A stretch of 64,000 nucleotides of DNA from Anniella stebbinsi (lineage: Eukaryota; Chordata; Lepidosauria; Squamata; Anniellidae). The notes beneath the pieces are model-generated. The model searched no databases. It saw only the letters and a list, made by a program, of their open reading frames with translations, and had not been told where the DNA came from. Where the stretch lies: positions 101,261,263 through 101,325,262 of the forward strand of contig JARDYH010000007.1 of the NCBI GenBank assembly GCA_029215795.1, in the 5' to 3' direction. Positions 1 to 14,515 of this stretch are shown piece by piece. The translations under genes were made by a program, and so were the position numbers. How positions within the stretch are numbered: position 1 is the first letter of the stretch; each line of letters opens with the position of its first letter.

Positions 1-72
1 TACAAAACCGCCATCTTATCAAATGGTTCTGTTAGGAGCTGTGTTTGCTCTGAAAGTTTCTGTCTGTAGCTT

Positions 73-300
73 CTACAGAAACGTTTGATAAGACTGCGAT
101 TTTGTAATCGGTATCGTCGTTCTTTTTGAAATATAATAACGTGTATCACAATCCAGCTCCTGAAGAAGGATTATAATGCGGAACGTTGGGCTGTAATACA
201 TCATGAAAAGACACAACGCTTTCTGCAGCACCAGAGTTCGTCTCTTTTCTTTCGGCCAGCATTGCTGCTTTTCTCCTTCCTTGCAAATCAACCCTTGATG
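73..300 (+). repeat. Possible Penelope-like 3'-end remnant
   Basis: The stretch around 160-220 has the layout CTCCTGAAGAAGGATTATAATGCGGAACGTTGGGC. A GAAGAAGG motif followed shortly by a GCGAAACG-type motif is typical of the 3' ends of Penelope-like elements. No coding part is attached. The call rests on motif memory only. Confidence 0.35.
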
Positions 301-3398
<3,098 letters not shown>

Positions 3399-3516
3399 CT
3401 GTGAACATTTGACCAAGAAAGGTCAGTACCAATCCATTGGGACAGGACACATTCAAACTATTGAAAACACGGGCGTCTGGAATAGCTTGTGTTGGGACTG
3501 GCTCCTCCATTTCTAC
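3399..3516 (-). CDS. SPAG17: SPAG17 exon r
   Basis: The exon is 118 nt (39 codons plus one base). The peptide VFNSLNVSCPNGLVLTFLGQ matches mammalian [20 protein letters not shown]. The acceptor is TTGCTAG|GTAGAA and the donor is TTCACAG|GTTGGT. The trailing G joins GT of exon s to give Gly. Confidence 0.96.
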
Positions 3517-5199
3517 CTAGCAAATGGAAGAGACACAGAAGCTGCATATATTTGCAAGCATTTGTCCCCCCCAAAAAAAAAGTAGTAATGGAGCTATTAT
3601 TTAACAGACAGTTACAACTACATCCACATATTATTTTACTGAACAAATAATTTCTTTGAAGACCTTTTTGCTTCTATTACTTTGCCTATGTTAAATGAAT
3701 TTTAAAGTGATTAGCAGAAGTACTGAACTATTTTAAAGACAACACATTTTCATAGTTTTGATCCTTTTGACACTCCTCTTTTAACAACTGTCAAAGAAGG
3801 TACAAAGCCTGTGTTCACACAGTCCTTGGTTGTGCTATACAATTTCAAAAGGTAAATTTCTTCCTGTGTTGTTCCAGGCAATGCTTAGGCTGAGGTTTTA
3901 TCTGCCAAACATCCTACATTTTCTTTATTTATTAAAAACCTACGTCTACACTCCTTTTCTGGGACTCTACCTTCTCAACTGCCAGTACCAGGAAAAAAAT
4001 CTTCCCCTCCAGAGATGGCTGCATGGCTCACCCACCCACCCACCCACCCTACCCTTCTCCTCAACAGAAGGTGCCCTCTGTGGTTTTGAATGGCTGCTTG
4101 GCCTAGGAAGCAGAGGATATCCCTAGTTCAATTCAGGCTTCACCCCACAAGAGCCTCTGCTCCCTCAGATGGTCCTTGTGGTTCTGGGCTTATGATTCTG
4201 GTTCCTGTACTGGTGAATTACCCACTGCTTGTTTCATGGAACTGCAATGGGTGCCTGGATCTGGGACCAAACTGGTGTTGCCGGAGGGTACTGTGGAGTG
4301 TCTTTGGCAGCCCGCTTTGCCCAGTCTCTTTACTTTCTGATCTAGGTTACCACTGACATACCAGACCACCACCCTCCAAATCCATCTATGGCCAAGAGTG
4401 CCTTGCAACAGACTGGAATTAACTTATGTATAACTATTTTCTGAGATCCATGGACTGCCACAATATCCATGGACTGCCACCTTCAAAAGGCTCGCTTTCC
4501 CCTGTGATTGTTCATGACCAACCTGAAATAGTGTGAGCTCTATGACTAGTTGACTTGTGAAGTCAGGTATTCCACCTGCATGTAGGAATCTCTAACATGG
4601 ATGGGTTGTCGTGTCATCTGCACTTGGACCTCTTTCCGCAGGGTGGATTATTTTTCACCAACAAGCCACCCTGACCACCAATGGCTTGTTTTAGGGGTTG
4701 TATTACCAACGACTGGTTAGTGTGTCATCTCAACCCGACAGAGCCAACCCATTGGGCAGGGGTTACTGCAATAACTGCTATGTAAAGGAGCTGCAAGAAG
4801 GGGGTGCAATAGTTCTACTTTCTAGACTTGCTGGAGACTCAAGGAAGTGTTAATGAATGGGCGCATCATCCCCAGCGTGTGGCTTATTTCCCCCCATCCC
4901 CCTCAGTCCTCCAGCCAGCTCCATCTGGCATCCCAGGGGAGATGACAGCAGACCCTGTGTTGTCTGATGCCAACCCCCCGTCCCCATTCTGACCACAATC
5001 CTGATCGCAGTTGAACTCTATTTTCATTCCCAGTGCCCCTTTCCCCTCATCTGAGGCAGCCCCTCCAAAATTATACCATTTTGCCTTGCATAAGATGGCA
5101 GCTGTATAGCCACATTAGTGATCACCATTCCATATACTATGACAATTATAGAATTCCTTAGGGCTGAGATATCATATTTCTTAGGAAATATGCCCACAC
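3517..5199. other. Intron between SPAG17 exons q and r
   Basis: It contains a short (CACC)n run near 4028-4049. Around 4595-4740 there is a stretch resembling an inverted-repeat element (GTCGTGTCATCTGC... GAGATGACACACTAACC). No coding sequence is recognised. Confidence 0.5.
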
Positions 5200-5423
5200 C
5201 TTTTTCTCTTCTTGCTTTGAAGAGTCTTCTGGTGATGCGGTCATTGTGAGACGAGAGCTCACTTTGGCAGATGGTATGGATTTGGCTGTTTTGTCTTTGC
5301 CAGGTTTGGCCTTTCCTATGGTAGAAACGGTAACAGCAGAAACAGCCGAGGTAACAAGAGTAGATGTGGGCACGTTTACGGAAGGGATAGACAAAATGGT
5401 CGCTAAATAAGGATCCTTTTCAT
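5200..5423 (-). CDS. SPAG17: SPAG17 exon q
   Basis: The exon is 224 nt (two bases plus 74 codons). It starts DEKDPYLATILSIPS, like mammalian EDKDPDLETILNIPS, and continues with a Val/Thr/Ser then Lys-rich linker (VSTIGKAKPGKDKTAK). The acceptor is CTCTGCAG|AT and the donor is AAAAAG|GTGTGG. It leaves in phase 0. Confidence 0.94.
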
Positions 5424-6289
5424 CTGCAGAGGGATGGGGTGATTTATATTGATGAAAGAGAAGAACACCACATACAAGCAGTTAATTTTTGGGGGGTCTT
5501 TTGAAAAACTTGCAAGAATTAAGTTTTATATTTTATTTGTTTGTTCAAAGACAAAATAAGAGATCTGAAATACAGCAATTGCGTATCTAAGGTGATGCTG
5601 TGCTCATGTTCCGCATTCCAGTTACACTCTGGATGTCTGCGTCAGGCCTTGGCTAACCTCCAAGACTGGTTGCAGCTGCAGTTCCAGGCTGACAGAGGTC
5701 CAAATGTCCAGAGGCCGAAAGTGAAGGGCATCTTTACATGAAGGGCAAATTGTGTTGCTTCTCCAGGGCATTTGTGCTTCCCACTTTCCCCTGGCTATTA
5801 TCACTTTAAAAGTGGTTCTTTTCATGGAGGAATTTCTAAAGGATTCCTGAGATGTGGTCATTCATGATGTCATTTAAATGACCTACAAGCTTCCATGAGT
5901 GGCCAATCATGAGCATGCAATAAATCACTCATGTAAAGAAGCTCAAAGTTAGGTTCCAGATTAAGCAGACCAAGAGGGCAGAGCATCTATGTAGCTATGC
6001 AGTGGGGTGAGTTGCTCAGACTGAAGAGCCAAACTGGGAGCAACAGTTATATAGAGCCATCCAGGTGCACAGGTGTGGAGAAATTTCTCAGGAAGACCTA
6101 TATGTATATTGAAGTTTGCATTCTAAGTTACATTTAACAAAATAATCCAAGTTGCTAAACAAATTCCACCTGAGGTAACACATATTGTGAAAACTGAATT
6201 TCAGAATAATTACAGTATAGACCTAAATAGATACGACAAAGATCTTACAAACTGACTTAGGATATTTCCTTCCTTTCACTTGTTCTTAC
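5424..6289. other. Intron between SPAG17 exons p and q
   Basis: There is no coding segment with conserved peptides and no repeat whose family I can name. Confidence 0.5.
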
Positions 6290-6403
6290 CTACTGCTTTT
6301 CCTGAAGCTCCATAGCAACTGAAGGAAAGATGGATTTCATTTTCTAAAGTTGCTGAAAATGATCCAAATTTGCTCACAGCTTTCTCTTGATGTATTGGTT
6401 TTT
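6290..6403 (-). CDS. SPAG17: SPAG17 exon p
   Basis: The exon is 114 nt (two bases, 37 codons, one base). The peptide [26 protein letters not shown] matches mammalian [26 protein letters not shown]. The acceptor is a long T tract ending TTTTAG|AA and the donor is GTAG|GTAAGA, a near-consensus site. Confidence 0.96.
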
Positions 6404-6957
6404 CTAAAAAAAAGAAGAATATATTTATATTTAGATATTTTTAAAGGATTGTTTACTTATTACTATTTTATCCTTCAATCCTTCATTCATACATGCGTAT
6501 ATTGACCGTTGGCTTGTCATAGATACCACTTCAGATAAGGTAACACCTCTCCATCCTCCCCCTTCAAGGGGCAAAATGGGTTGATCAAAAGATCTCTTAT
6601 CAAGCATGTCCAGGACCCACCTCTCTCATCTTCCAGTGTGTGTGTGTGTGTGTGTGTGTGTGCATGCGCAATTTCTGACCCCCGTTGTTGGCTGCCTTCC
6701 CACACACCCCATGGTAGATCAGTCACAAGATGGCTCATGTATCCTTATGCTTTTTTCCAAGGGCTTCCCCTAAACCAGGTTCAAATCATAGGCCACATCT
6801 GTGTCCACAGATGTATTCAGTAATTTAGTGGTGCTATCGGGGAGATCCCATGTAAAAATCATGAGGATCCATAGGGATTTGTGCTTTAGAACAATGTTTT
6901 GGAAGTGCTACGGTGGTGGGGTTGCGTGTGTATGCATGATATTACACACACACAGAG

Positions 6958-6998
<41 letters not shown>

Positions 6999-7536
6999 GC
7001 CAATTTTATGGTGCTGCCCTTGACATTTTCTCAAAATCCAAGTGTGCCCACGAGCCCACAAAGGCTGCTTTCGTGTGTTCTAATGGGTCTGAGAGAGAAG
7101 GAGAGGAAAACATGCAAGCTCATAGCACATTCTCAACAGTTAAACTAGGGATGCAGGTGTGGGGTCCCAATCCAGCCCCCTGGGGTTCTCCAGATGTCCA
7201 TGCCCTCTTTTCCCCAACCATCAATCGTTTCATCATTTTCCAAGTTTTGTGCAATTTCCCCCATGATAAAAGGTTGAAATGCCTCTCCGAACACTTTGTT
7301 ACTGGCAGTAAGTGGATATTTTTGCCCCTGCCCCCTTTGGCCTTCAGGCCTGCCCATCAATGGAATGCAGCAGTCCCTGAAAGCTTCTCTGAAATGGCAT
7401 TCAGACCTCAGGCTAAAAGAGGTTCTGCATCCCTGAGTGAAACCATGAGTCGGCCATGACATCTGAACCAGACGAGATGACAAATCATAATATATTAGGC
7501 TCTTATTTTTGGCATAGTTGATGATCACTCACTGAC
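6404..7536. other. Intron between SPAG17 exons o and p with two microsatellites
   Basis: It holds (TG)n at about 6636-6662 and (CA)n at about 6944-6996. From about 7140 to 7450 it holds one copy of a repeat whose inverted copy lies at 8280-8640. Confidence 0.7.
7140..7450 (+). repeat. Interspersed repeat, copy 1 (inverted to 8280-8640)
   Basis: The segment including ATGATAAAAGGTTGAAATGC and TGCAATTTCCCCC aligns with the reverse complement of 8280-8640. The shared core is AGGTTGAAATG(C/T)CTCTC, with similar flanking order of words over about 300 nt. The family is not identified. The two copies look clearly diverged. Confidence 0.6.
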
Positions 7537-7677
7537 CTGGCTCAGTCTCTTGTTCTTCTAGGGAGCCAAAACTTCCTTGTTTATTTTTAGTTTCTCTAGG
7601 AATTTCCAGGGGGTCTATGATATGAATGAAGAAACTGTGGTTGTCCTTTATCACCTTCACTTTGACTAAGGTTGACC
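7537..7677 (-). CDS. SPAG17: SPAG17 exon o
   Basis: The exon is 141 nt. The peptide GSTLVKVKVIKDNHSFFIHIIDPLEI matches mammalian [26 protein letters not shown], followed by a short acidic tail. The acceptor is TTCCCCAG|GG and the donor is CCAG|GTCAGT. It lies between two copies of a repeat in opposite orientation (about 7140-7450 and 8280-8640). Confidence 0.96.
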
Positions 7678-8107
7678 CTGGGGAAAAGGAGAGAAAAATA
7701 ACCTGCAACAGAATGGCTACCAAAGATGCATGCTTCTGCTGTTAAAGAATGCATAAAACAGAAATTAAACAATACAGATTTCTAGAACATATGCTGAAGG
7801 ACTAAGTTTGTACTGGCTCTCAGATGTAGAGGCAGCTAACCGCTTCATTCCACCTCTAATTTAATTTTTAAACCATGACACCAAAATATCTGCAGTATAC
7901 GTTTGCAGAAGTAAAATGCAAGGAGAATTTCCTTAAAATATTACTTTTAATGTATTTATTTATAGATAAATATATGCTTAGAATTATGATACTGAAAAAC
8001 TGTAATCCAATCTGAACAGCATATTAGTTCAGAAAATGGCTATAATAGTAATAATTAGCATTTACACAGCAGTTATGAATGTTTGAAACAAAAATACATT
8101 GGAAAAC

Positions 8108-8240
8108 TTGGACCTAGGAAGCTGCCTTGTTTTGAGTCAGACCCTTAGTCCATCTAGCCCAGTATTGTCAACAAACCTGGGGATCAAACCTGGGACTTTC
8201 TGTAAGGAAAGCATCTACCACTGAGCTGTTAAGTCGCAGA
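8108..8240 (+). repeat. tRNA-derived SINE-like fragment
   Basis: It reads GGAAGCTGCCTTGTTTTGAG, AGTCCATCTAGCCCAGTATTG ... ACCTGGGAC, then CTACCACTGAGCTG. I recognise this from a common squamate short interspersed repeat that ends in a tRNA-like block. An inverted copy is at 27180-27275. The family name is not certain. Confidence 0.6.
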
Positions 8241-8279
8241 CTGGGGCTGAGAGAGCATGTTTCGCCTAGGGTTTATCAC

Positions 8280-8640
8280 CTAGTACAGGACTGTTGAACC
8301 GCTGTCAGTCTGAGGGCAAAATTCGATTGTGGAGAAATTCTTGGGTGCTGCATTCCAGTCGTTGTGGGAGGCTGGGATTGAAGTCAAAAGGTGATGGGAC
8401 CAAAATGCCAGCACATTTTAGCTTAAAGCTCTTGCTGCTTGTAACTAAGCTTTTAAGAGAGACATTTCAACCTTTCAGGATGGGAAAAATACACAGGAAA
8501 GCTGGGAATCTCCCAAACGTTTGGCAGTAAGGATACAGGGGGGTGGGCCAGGGGAAGGGAGCATGACCCTCTTGGGAACTCTGGAGGCCTGGATTTGGCC
8601 AGCAGGCCAGAGGTTTTAAGCCCCTGACCTAGTGAATTTG
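8280..8640 (-). repeat. Interspersed repeat, copy 2 (inverted to 7140-7450)
   Basis: This is the reverse-complement partner of 7140-7450, sharing GAGAGACATTTCAACCTTTC and CCAGAG-type words in the same order when reversed. The pair flanks SPAG17 exon o and could pair in the pre-mRNA if similarity is sufficient. Confidence 0.6.
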
Positions 8641-8687
8641 TGGCAGTGTCAAGATTCAACCTAGGGATTTCCTTGTTCATACCTCAG

Positions 8688-8761
8688 GCTGCAATCCTAT
8701 ATATATACATCTACCACCGAGTAAGTCCCATTACCTATGAGTAGATATATTTAGGATTGCA
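8688..8761. repeat. Short foldback repeat (TGCAATCCTA type)
   Basis: This unit of about 74 bp starts GCTGCAATCCTAT and ends TTAGGATTGCA, so its ends pair. Related units occur near 23011-23097 and 42483-42572. Confidence 0.65.
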
Positions 8762-8847
8762 CTACTAGTCTCTTAGCCACTATGCTATACCTCCGCCAAA
8801 AGGCAGTACGTGACATGTGTATCAATACTGATTTTAAATGAACGTTA

Positions 8848-8988
<141 letters not shown>

Positions 8989-9304
8989 CTAGGAGGGAAT
9001 AGTGATTAAAAAAAGGTATAATCAAGTAGAAAAAAATCCAGTTACATCAAACTAGAAAACTAAATCAGCAAGACTTCCAAGCTCATACTATTTTGTGACC
9101 AATCCCCCCACTGCTAAAGTGTCAATTGTCATATAGGTTCCCCGATTAAAAAAAAAGTGGGGCAGAACAACAAGATCACCACGTCCCTTTGTAGGAATGC
9201 ATCATCCTGGGGATTCACTGTTTAGATTTAAAAGTGAGAAAGGAGAGCAATAGTTTAAAACTTCAGTTTATAATAAGCCTATGACGTCAGTGCATATCTA
9301 AGAT

Positions 9305-9787
9305 TTGACAGCTCCCACCTCAATTCGTAACCTCTCATATGGCAGTTTTAAAGACTCAGGCATAACTATTTCAATGACATGGATTCCAGACATGGATTCT
9401 CATAAGCTGTCCAAACAACTGAGAGACAGGGATTACCTGGCAAGAGTGCTTCACCAGAATTTAACAGGGCAGATTAAAAAAAACCAAGCTGATCTTTTGA
9501 GAGAACAGGAAAAAAAACCTCTCTCAAATCGGACCAACTGCAGTTTGACATTCAATTATGTCACAAACCACCTACAAGGGAGCATAAGAAAACACTGGCA
9601 TGACTTAAAACGTATTCCCAGTTGTCAGGACAGGCCTTTAGTTTCTTTTAGAAGAGCCAGAAATTTTCCAGATTTGCTGGTCAGGAATGATTTCAGTGAA
9701 CATAAGAAATGTCTACCTAACACTTTAGCAGGTGCAGCCATGTCTAGGGGCCATCACCCATGTGAACATTGTAGCTATTGCAAATAA
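9305..9787 (+). pseudogene. Penelope-like RT C-terminus and linker
   Basis: An open frame of 160 codons reads KQLRDRDYLARVLHQN, then KHWHDLKRIPSC, FRRARNFPDLLVRNDF and GHHPCEHCSYCK before a stop. The motifs IRKHW, the RRARN..D.LV block and the paired cysteines match the region between reverse transcriptase and endonuclease in Neptune/Poseidon-type Penelope-like elements. The catalytic RT palm (YxDD) is not included because the copy is 5'-truncated. Confidence 0.8.
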
Positions 9788-9799
9788 AACATGTAGAAC

Positions 9800-10130
9800 A
9801 TTTACATTCTAAAATCCATCAAATGATGTACGTAACTTATATTGTAAGACATTTTTTGACTTGCAGCAGTATTTATGTTATTTCTGCCATCCAATATAAG
9901 TGTCCAAAAATGTAAGTGGGAAAAACCATCAGATCCCTGAAGAAACGAACAGGGGAACACCTGGGTAAGATAAAAAACAATAGACCAGGTGCTCCATTAT
10001 GGCAAAAAGAAACATCTTTTAACAGATTTTAAGTTTTGGACACTAGAAAAACTTAATCATAAAGATGAAAAACAGCTGCTGAGAAAAGAACTGGGAGTGG
10101 ATTTTGAAACTAAATACCCTGTCTCTTCAG
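9800..10130 (+). pseudogene. Penelope-like GIY-YIG endonuclease, broken
   Basis: Reading across frames gives STFMLFLPSNI-type hydrophobic sequence, then CPKM/NVSGK, IRSLKKRTGEHLGKIKNN. This is the GIY-YIG nuclease core pattern (C-K-x-Y-V-G-K-T...R...H). It then gives WTLEKLNHKDEKQLL near the C-terminus. Several stops and frame changes show it is inactive. Confidence 0.7.
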
Positions 10131-10424
10131 GGGCTAAATGAGGAGTTCAAATGTTTACCACTCCTGTAGCATCCTGTAGTTTTGAGACATTCCCTGGTGT
10201 TTGTAGTTAACTCCAGATATGAGACGACCTTGAATGAATTGCCCTGTCATAGAAACTCCTCTAAGAAACTAAATACCCTGTCTCCTCAGGGGCTAAATGA
10301 GGAGTTCAAATGTTTACCACTCCTGTAGCATCCTGTAGTTTTGAGACATTCCCTGGTGTCTGTAGTTAACTCCCAGATATGGGACGACCTTGAATGAATT
10401 GCCCTGTCATAGAAACTCCTCTAA
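10106..10424 (+). repeat. Tandem duplication, 2 x 159 bp
   Basis: Unit 1 spans 10106-10264 and unit 2 spans 10265-10424, one base longer. They differ at only a few positions (CTTCAGG/CCTCAGG, TGTTTGT/TGTCTGT, an extra C, ATGAGA/ATGGGA). The duplicated unit holds the end of the Penelope-like coding region and the start of its 3' UTR. Confidence 0.95.
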
Positions 10425-11794
10425 GAAACTCAAAGAAAAAACTTGTTTAACAGTATAAAAAACATTGCCTACAGCACATCCCATCTTGTTGCCTGTGTTT
10501 ATGATGCTAGACAATCTGCCGTAAAGAGTTTATGCAGACATGGTTACAAAGGAGTATGTAATATTTTAACTCTTTATACTATTTAAATATATGCACAGGC
10601 CTTGTTTGCAATATGCCCTATGAACCATTTACATGTAGCAATGAAACTAGGCCATAGTTGACATGAATGCAAGGTCTTAATTGCAAGGTGCTTTTCTAAT
10701 TGATGTTTTAAATCTTGTGCCGTCTCATTCATGTTTTATACATGTATTGTTATAGCCCCCTTGAAGAAGGCCTAATAAAAAGCAAGAGTCCCAAATGCAT
10801 CAAGCTTCTCACCAATGAATTTTACAGCAGCCTCTCTTTTGGTGTTCATCTTGGATGCTCACCCACCTTGCACCCTTGTCCGGAGGAGCTGCCCGTCCTT
10901 TTGCCACTTCTTTCTGCTACCCCAGTCAGTGGATGGGGTTAAAGAGAAGATTGATATGCCTTGGCAGAAACTCTGTGATGAAGGGGAGCACTAGGAAAGC
11001 TGGCTCCCCCCCCCCCCCCGAGGGAGAGGGCGATGAAAGCTCTTCTCTCCCTCCAAATCAAACCCTAAGGTGAACAAAATGACTTCCTAGATTGCACTGT
11101 CTTTCCCAGTCTCTGATATATTTGCATGATTGAAAGAAAAAAAGACAGAGGAGCCATGAATCCCCACTTTCTGAAGGCTCTCATGACGAGGCAAGATTTC
11201 TGGAATAGTAACACTCTCTGATTAAAATCGGCCCTGGAAAGTTTACAATCCAACTTTAAGCTACCTAAAAACATCAGGGTCCTCCCTCCAGGATCAGAGG
11301 AGAAGGAGATGTGGAACCCACTTCATTCATTACTTCTTCAGAGTTCTGTGACCCTTGTGACGAAAGTGGGGACTGAGCAAGATATCAAAGCCTGGGGAAC
11401 AGAAGTCATGGCCATTTATATCTGCTTCTCCCTGAGGTGCAAGGTAACAATAGAGTGCCTTTCTACATGAGGCACTTAGTGTGTACTCATGACTCCCCCT
11501 CACAGTAGTTTGCAGGTGCTTTACATGATGTCATTATCCTCCAGGGATCTCCCATTCTTTTCCACCAATTTAGTGAGGCTTTTTTTTTTCTATGAGGAAA
11601 ATCTGGTATTTCCATGAATGGTAGCATAAAACCCTACCATATTTGTGTAATTCCGCTATACCACAGTGCCACCTAACAGTTGGGTAATGGGGCACAACTA
11701 TGGGAAAGGATTCAGCCAAGATACAGAAGGCTTCACCATTAAAAAGAGGACAGTCCCTTCCAAGCAGGGTACATACAGTAATTACTTGTCTCAC

Positions 11795-12079
11795 CTCATG
11801 GTCTTTCCCTGGGAGCAGAGGAGTGATATTCTGTTTACTTTGTTTGTGTAGCTTTGTTTGATCTTCAGAGTCTGGTGATTTAGCTGATTCTGGCGATTTA
11901 GATGGCGATTTCAATTTATCCTTGGGAGATTTCTTCTTGGATGCTTTTCCTTCATCAGAGGTTGACATCTCCTTACCCTGGCCTTTTTTTTTGCCACGGG
12001 GTTTTTCCTTCTTCTCAGCTTTTTTTAATTCTTTCAACCGCTCTTCTTCTAACAGCCGCTCCTGCTCTTCCTTCCAAGC
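11795..12079 (-). CDS. SPAG17: SPAG17 exon m (charged region)
   Basis: This exon has 95 codons in phase 0-0. It starts AWKEEQERLLEEERLKELKKAEKKEK, as in mammals ([26 protein letters not shown]), then continues with a Lys/Ser/Pro-rich stretch with repeated KSP-type units (KSPKDKLKSPSKSPESAKSP). The acceptor is TTTATACAG|GCTTGG and the donor is CATGAG|GTGAGA. The segment is probably disordered or coiled coil. Confidence 0.95.
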
Positions 12080-13455
12080 CTGTATAAAAATGAAAGCTCA
12101 GAGTCAAACTTAACGTGATGAGGGAGATGATCCATGATTGGATTTTGCAATGTATTTTTCTTTTACAAAAAAACAGCCATGGGCAAGTAACTGTAAAAGA
12201 ATAAAGATATTGCTCAAATGTAGATTATTTTTCTTATGGCCAAGTTAGCTACATTCACTTTTGTGAAACATTAAGAGGATAACTGATGATAACATCTAAC
12301 CTATGATACACAAAGAAAAGTTAACGACAGGGGAGAAGATAATCCCACTAAACTTGAACTATCTAAGCCATTAATTACTATGCAGTAGGCTTCCCCAGAA
12401 AATATATAGAACATCTATCGATTATGTTTTTATTTGTGGGCAGATAGAATACCGCACCTTTTGATGTCATTTTCAAGAGGACCGTCTGGCAACAAAAAAA
12501 AGGAATTATCCCAGAATAGAAGATGGCCCCACTTTGGCCATTGCTATCATTCACTGGTGTGTATTTGAAAAGTTGGAAGATATAACTGTAACACATACAT
12601 GCAGTCCTTTGGATATGCCATGAGTGACTACAGAGTTTAGTTATTAGCAACATGCACACACTCGCTACACACACTATACGTATACATTTACATTTTGATA
12701 AAAAATATATACACAGATGCATACATATCAGGGGTGTGCTTCAGTTTCAGCCAGCTGCCAGACCAAATTGGACTGATTCAGAAAGAATTGGGGTATGTCT
12801 GAATTGCAGAAGGGCTTTTCCAAAGCAGACATAATCCAAAACAGACCAAACGTTGGGCAGCAAGTGTGACTATATAGTCTGAACACTCCTGAAGCTTCAT
12901 TTGGAGCAACCTGGAGAATCAGTGTATCAGCAAAAATTGATACATTTTTCTCTAAGCTCTTCATATAAGAAAAATATTGGAGTGGAAAGAGGAAGAAGAG
13001 GGGACATAGCTTTGTGACAACTAGCTTCAGCTTCTAATCACAGTTTTATCAGGCCTCTCCAATCACAATGCTTTTGGACACGGATGTTTAAATAATATAT
13101 TACATGACTATTTCATTGTTGAGTGCTCTTTGTTTTGTCTCCCAGGACCAGGAACATAAGAAGGTTTTTTAAGCCTGTGTGACCTAGGAAGGCGTAGCAT
13201 GTTCTGAAATTGGCAGACAACCTAGGGGTATCCATAAGTAAGTAATCTGCAAAGTTTCAGAAAGTTACAGAAGAGTCAAGAAGTGCAAAAGTTCATGTGG
13301 TCGGGGAGTCCTCAATTTGGTGGTTGTGGTGGTGGGGAATCTGGGCATACTTTTAGGTATGAATTGCATATACTTGACAGGGGGAAACTTTCTGAAATCT
13401 GGGAGCACTGCCAACAATCACTTGGATTGGAGTTTTTGTTTGTTCGTTCATTTAC
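12080..13455. other. Intron between SPAG17 exons l and m
   Basis: I see no coding stretch, and no repeat with clear ends. Confidence 0.5.
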
Positions 13456-13541
13456 CTTGAGAGAGTCATCTCTGACAAAGATATTTTTTTCCTTCTCAAC
13501 TGGAGGTTCTGGAGAAACATCTACTTTACTTTTGGGAGGAC
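13456..13541 (-). CDS. SPAG17: SPAG17 exon l
   Basis: This is a short exon of 86 nt (two bases plus 28 codons). The peptide SPPKSKVDVSPEPPVEKEKN ends IFVRDDSLK, which aligns with the mammalian EKEKEKIPFILEGSLK just before AWKEEQ. The acceptor is TCTCAAAG|GT and the donor is CTCAAG|GTAAAT. Identity is low but phases on both sides fit. Confidence 0.88.
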
Positions 13542-13789
13542 CTTTGAGAATTGGGACAAGAATAAAAAAATGAAAATATATTACAAAAGCATGGAATGGA
13601 TGTATGGCCAAACCTCAAAAAACATAAAGAGCTAAAGTTTCTCTATTCAACGCAAGCAATCTGGTTTTAACTATAATTCCCTCCCATAACTCATATACTA
13701 CCTTACATATAAACACATAACTCAAGTATCATTCATTTAAAGAAGCACCTGCATAACATCTAGGAGAACATATTCCAACTAACATAAAA

Positions 13790-13935
13790 AGCAAAGATAG
13801 CTGTACTGGTCCATGAGATCAAGATCCAAAATCTACAGTTGGGCAATACCTTGATTAGGAACAGCCAAAGTGCCATCAAAGACTGTGCAAGCTTTCAATT
13901 TTCCCAGAACTCTTCATCAGACTCGATGGTTAAGA
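13790..13935 (+). repeat. Interspersed repeat fragment, copy A
   Basis: It contains CTGTACTGGTCCATGAGATC, GGGCAATACCTTGATTAGGA, GCCAAAGTGCCATCAAAGAC and CTCTTCATCAGACT. The same words in the same order occur at 14375-14515 and, in part, at 15215-15270. Confidence 0.7.
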
Positions 13936-14234
13936 AAAAACACAGGGGGTGGGGGAAGAACAAACTTTTCAAATACTAGGTCAGATGTTGCGGCCATGAG
14001 GTCTGCAGTTAGACCCATCATGAAATGGAGATTGCAGACTGAATATGAATTAATCACTTATCTAATTAGCCAAGTATCTAATTGCACCAAGCATTCTGGG
14101 ACAAAGAAACAACGGCTGACCCCCTTTTCTGAAAATATAGTGACTGGCTGTAACTCAGATTTTGCTCTGGGAGAAACATACAGGATCCTGGGTACCAGTG
14201 GTGGAAGATGCTGCTGTGAACGGCTAAATTCGGT

Positions 14235-14356
14235 GGCCCTATTTAGAAGACACCTTAAACCACAGTGGTTAAGGGTTTTTTGTTAACATAAAAGCCGTAG
14301 CTTCCATGGTTAAGGCCTTAACCTCCATGGTTTAAGGTGTCTTCTGAATAGGGCTG
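14235..14356. mobile_element. Foldback MITE of about 122 bp
   Basis: The left arm GCCCTATTTAGAAGACACC continues with TTAAACCAC. The right arm, reversed, reads GCCCTATTCAGAAGACACC then TTAAACCATGG. The arms are about 40 nt with a short loop, so the unit is almost entirely a hairpin. No target duplication is evident. Confidence 0.85.
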
Positions 14357-14374
14357 GTATCTTAAGGCACATAA

Positions 14375-14515
14375 AAAACAAAGAGAACTGTGTTGGTCCA
14401 TGAGAAAAAAACCCAAAATTTCAGCAACACTATTATTAGGACCAACCAAAATGCCACAAAAGGGTGTGCAAGCTTTTGGGTTCTCCAAATCTCTTCATCA
14501 GACTAGAGGATAAAA
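14375..14515 (+). repeat. Interspersed repeat fragment, copy B
   Basis: Direct copy of the 13790-13935 repeat (TGTGTTGGTCCATGAG, ATTAGGACCAACCAAAATGC, CTCTTCATCAGACTAG), about 580 bp downstream in the same orientation. The family is not identified. Confidence 0.7.

Larger units (their letters stand above)
9293..10850 (+). mobile_element. Penelope-like retroelement, 5'-truncated and decayed
   Basis: The region encodes the C-terminal half of a Penelope-like polyprotein. The end of the reverse transcriptase is followed by a CxxC...CxxC linker (HPCEHCSYC) and a GIY-YIG endonuclease with several stops. The closing peptide (FWTLEKLNHKDEKQLL) precedes two tandem 159-bp units. The 3' end near 10755 has CCCTTGAAGAAGGCCTAATAAAAAGC, typical of these elements. 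It lies in the intron between SPAG17 exons m and n, antisense to the gene. Confidence 0.82.

Noticed and set aside
6899..7459. A 186-codon plus-strand frame
   Set aside because: It begins in a (CA)n microsatellite and runs through an interspersed repeat, with no conserved peptides.
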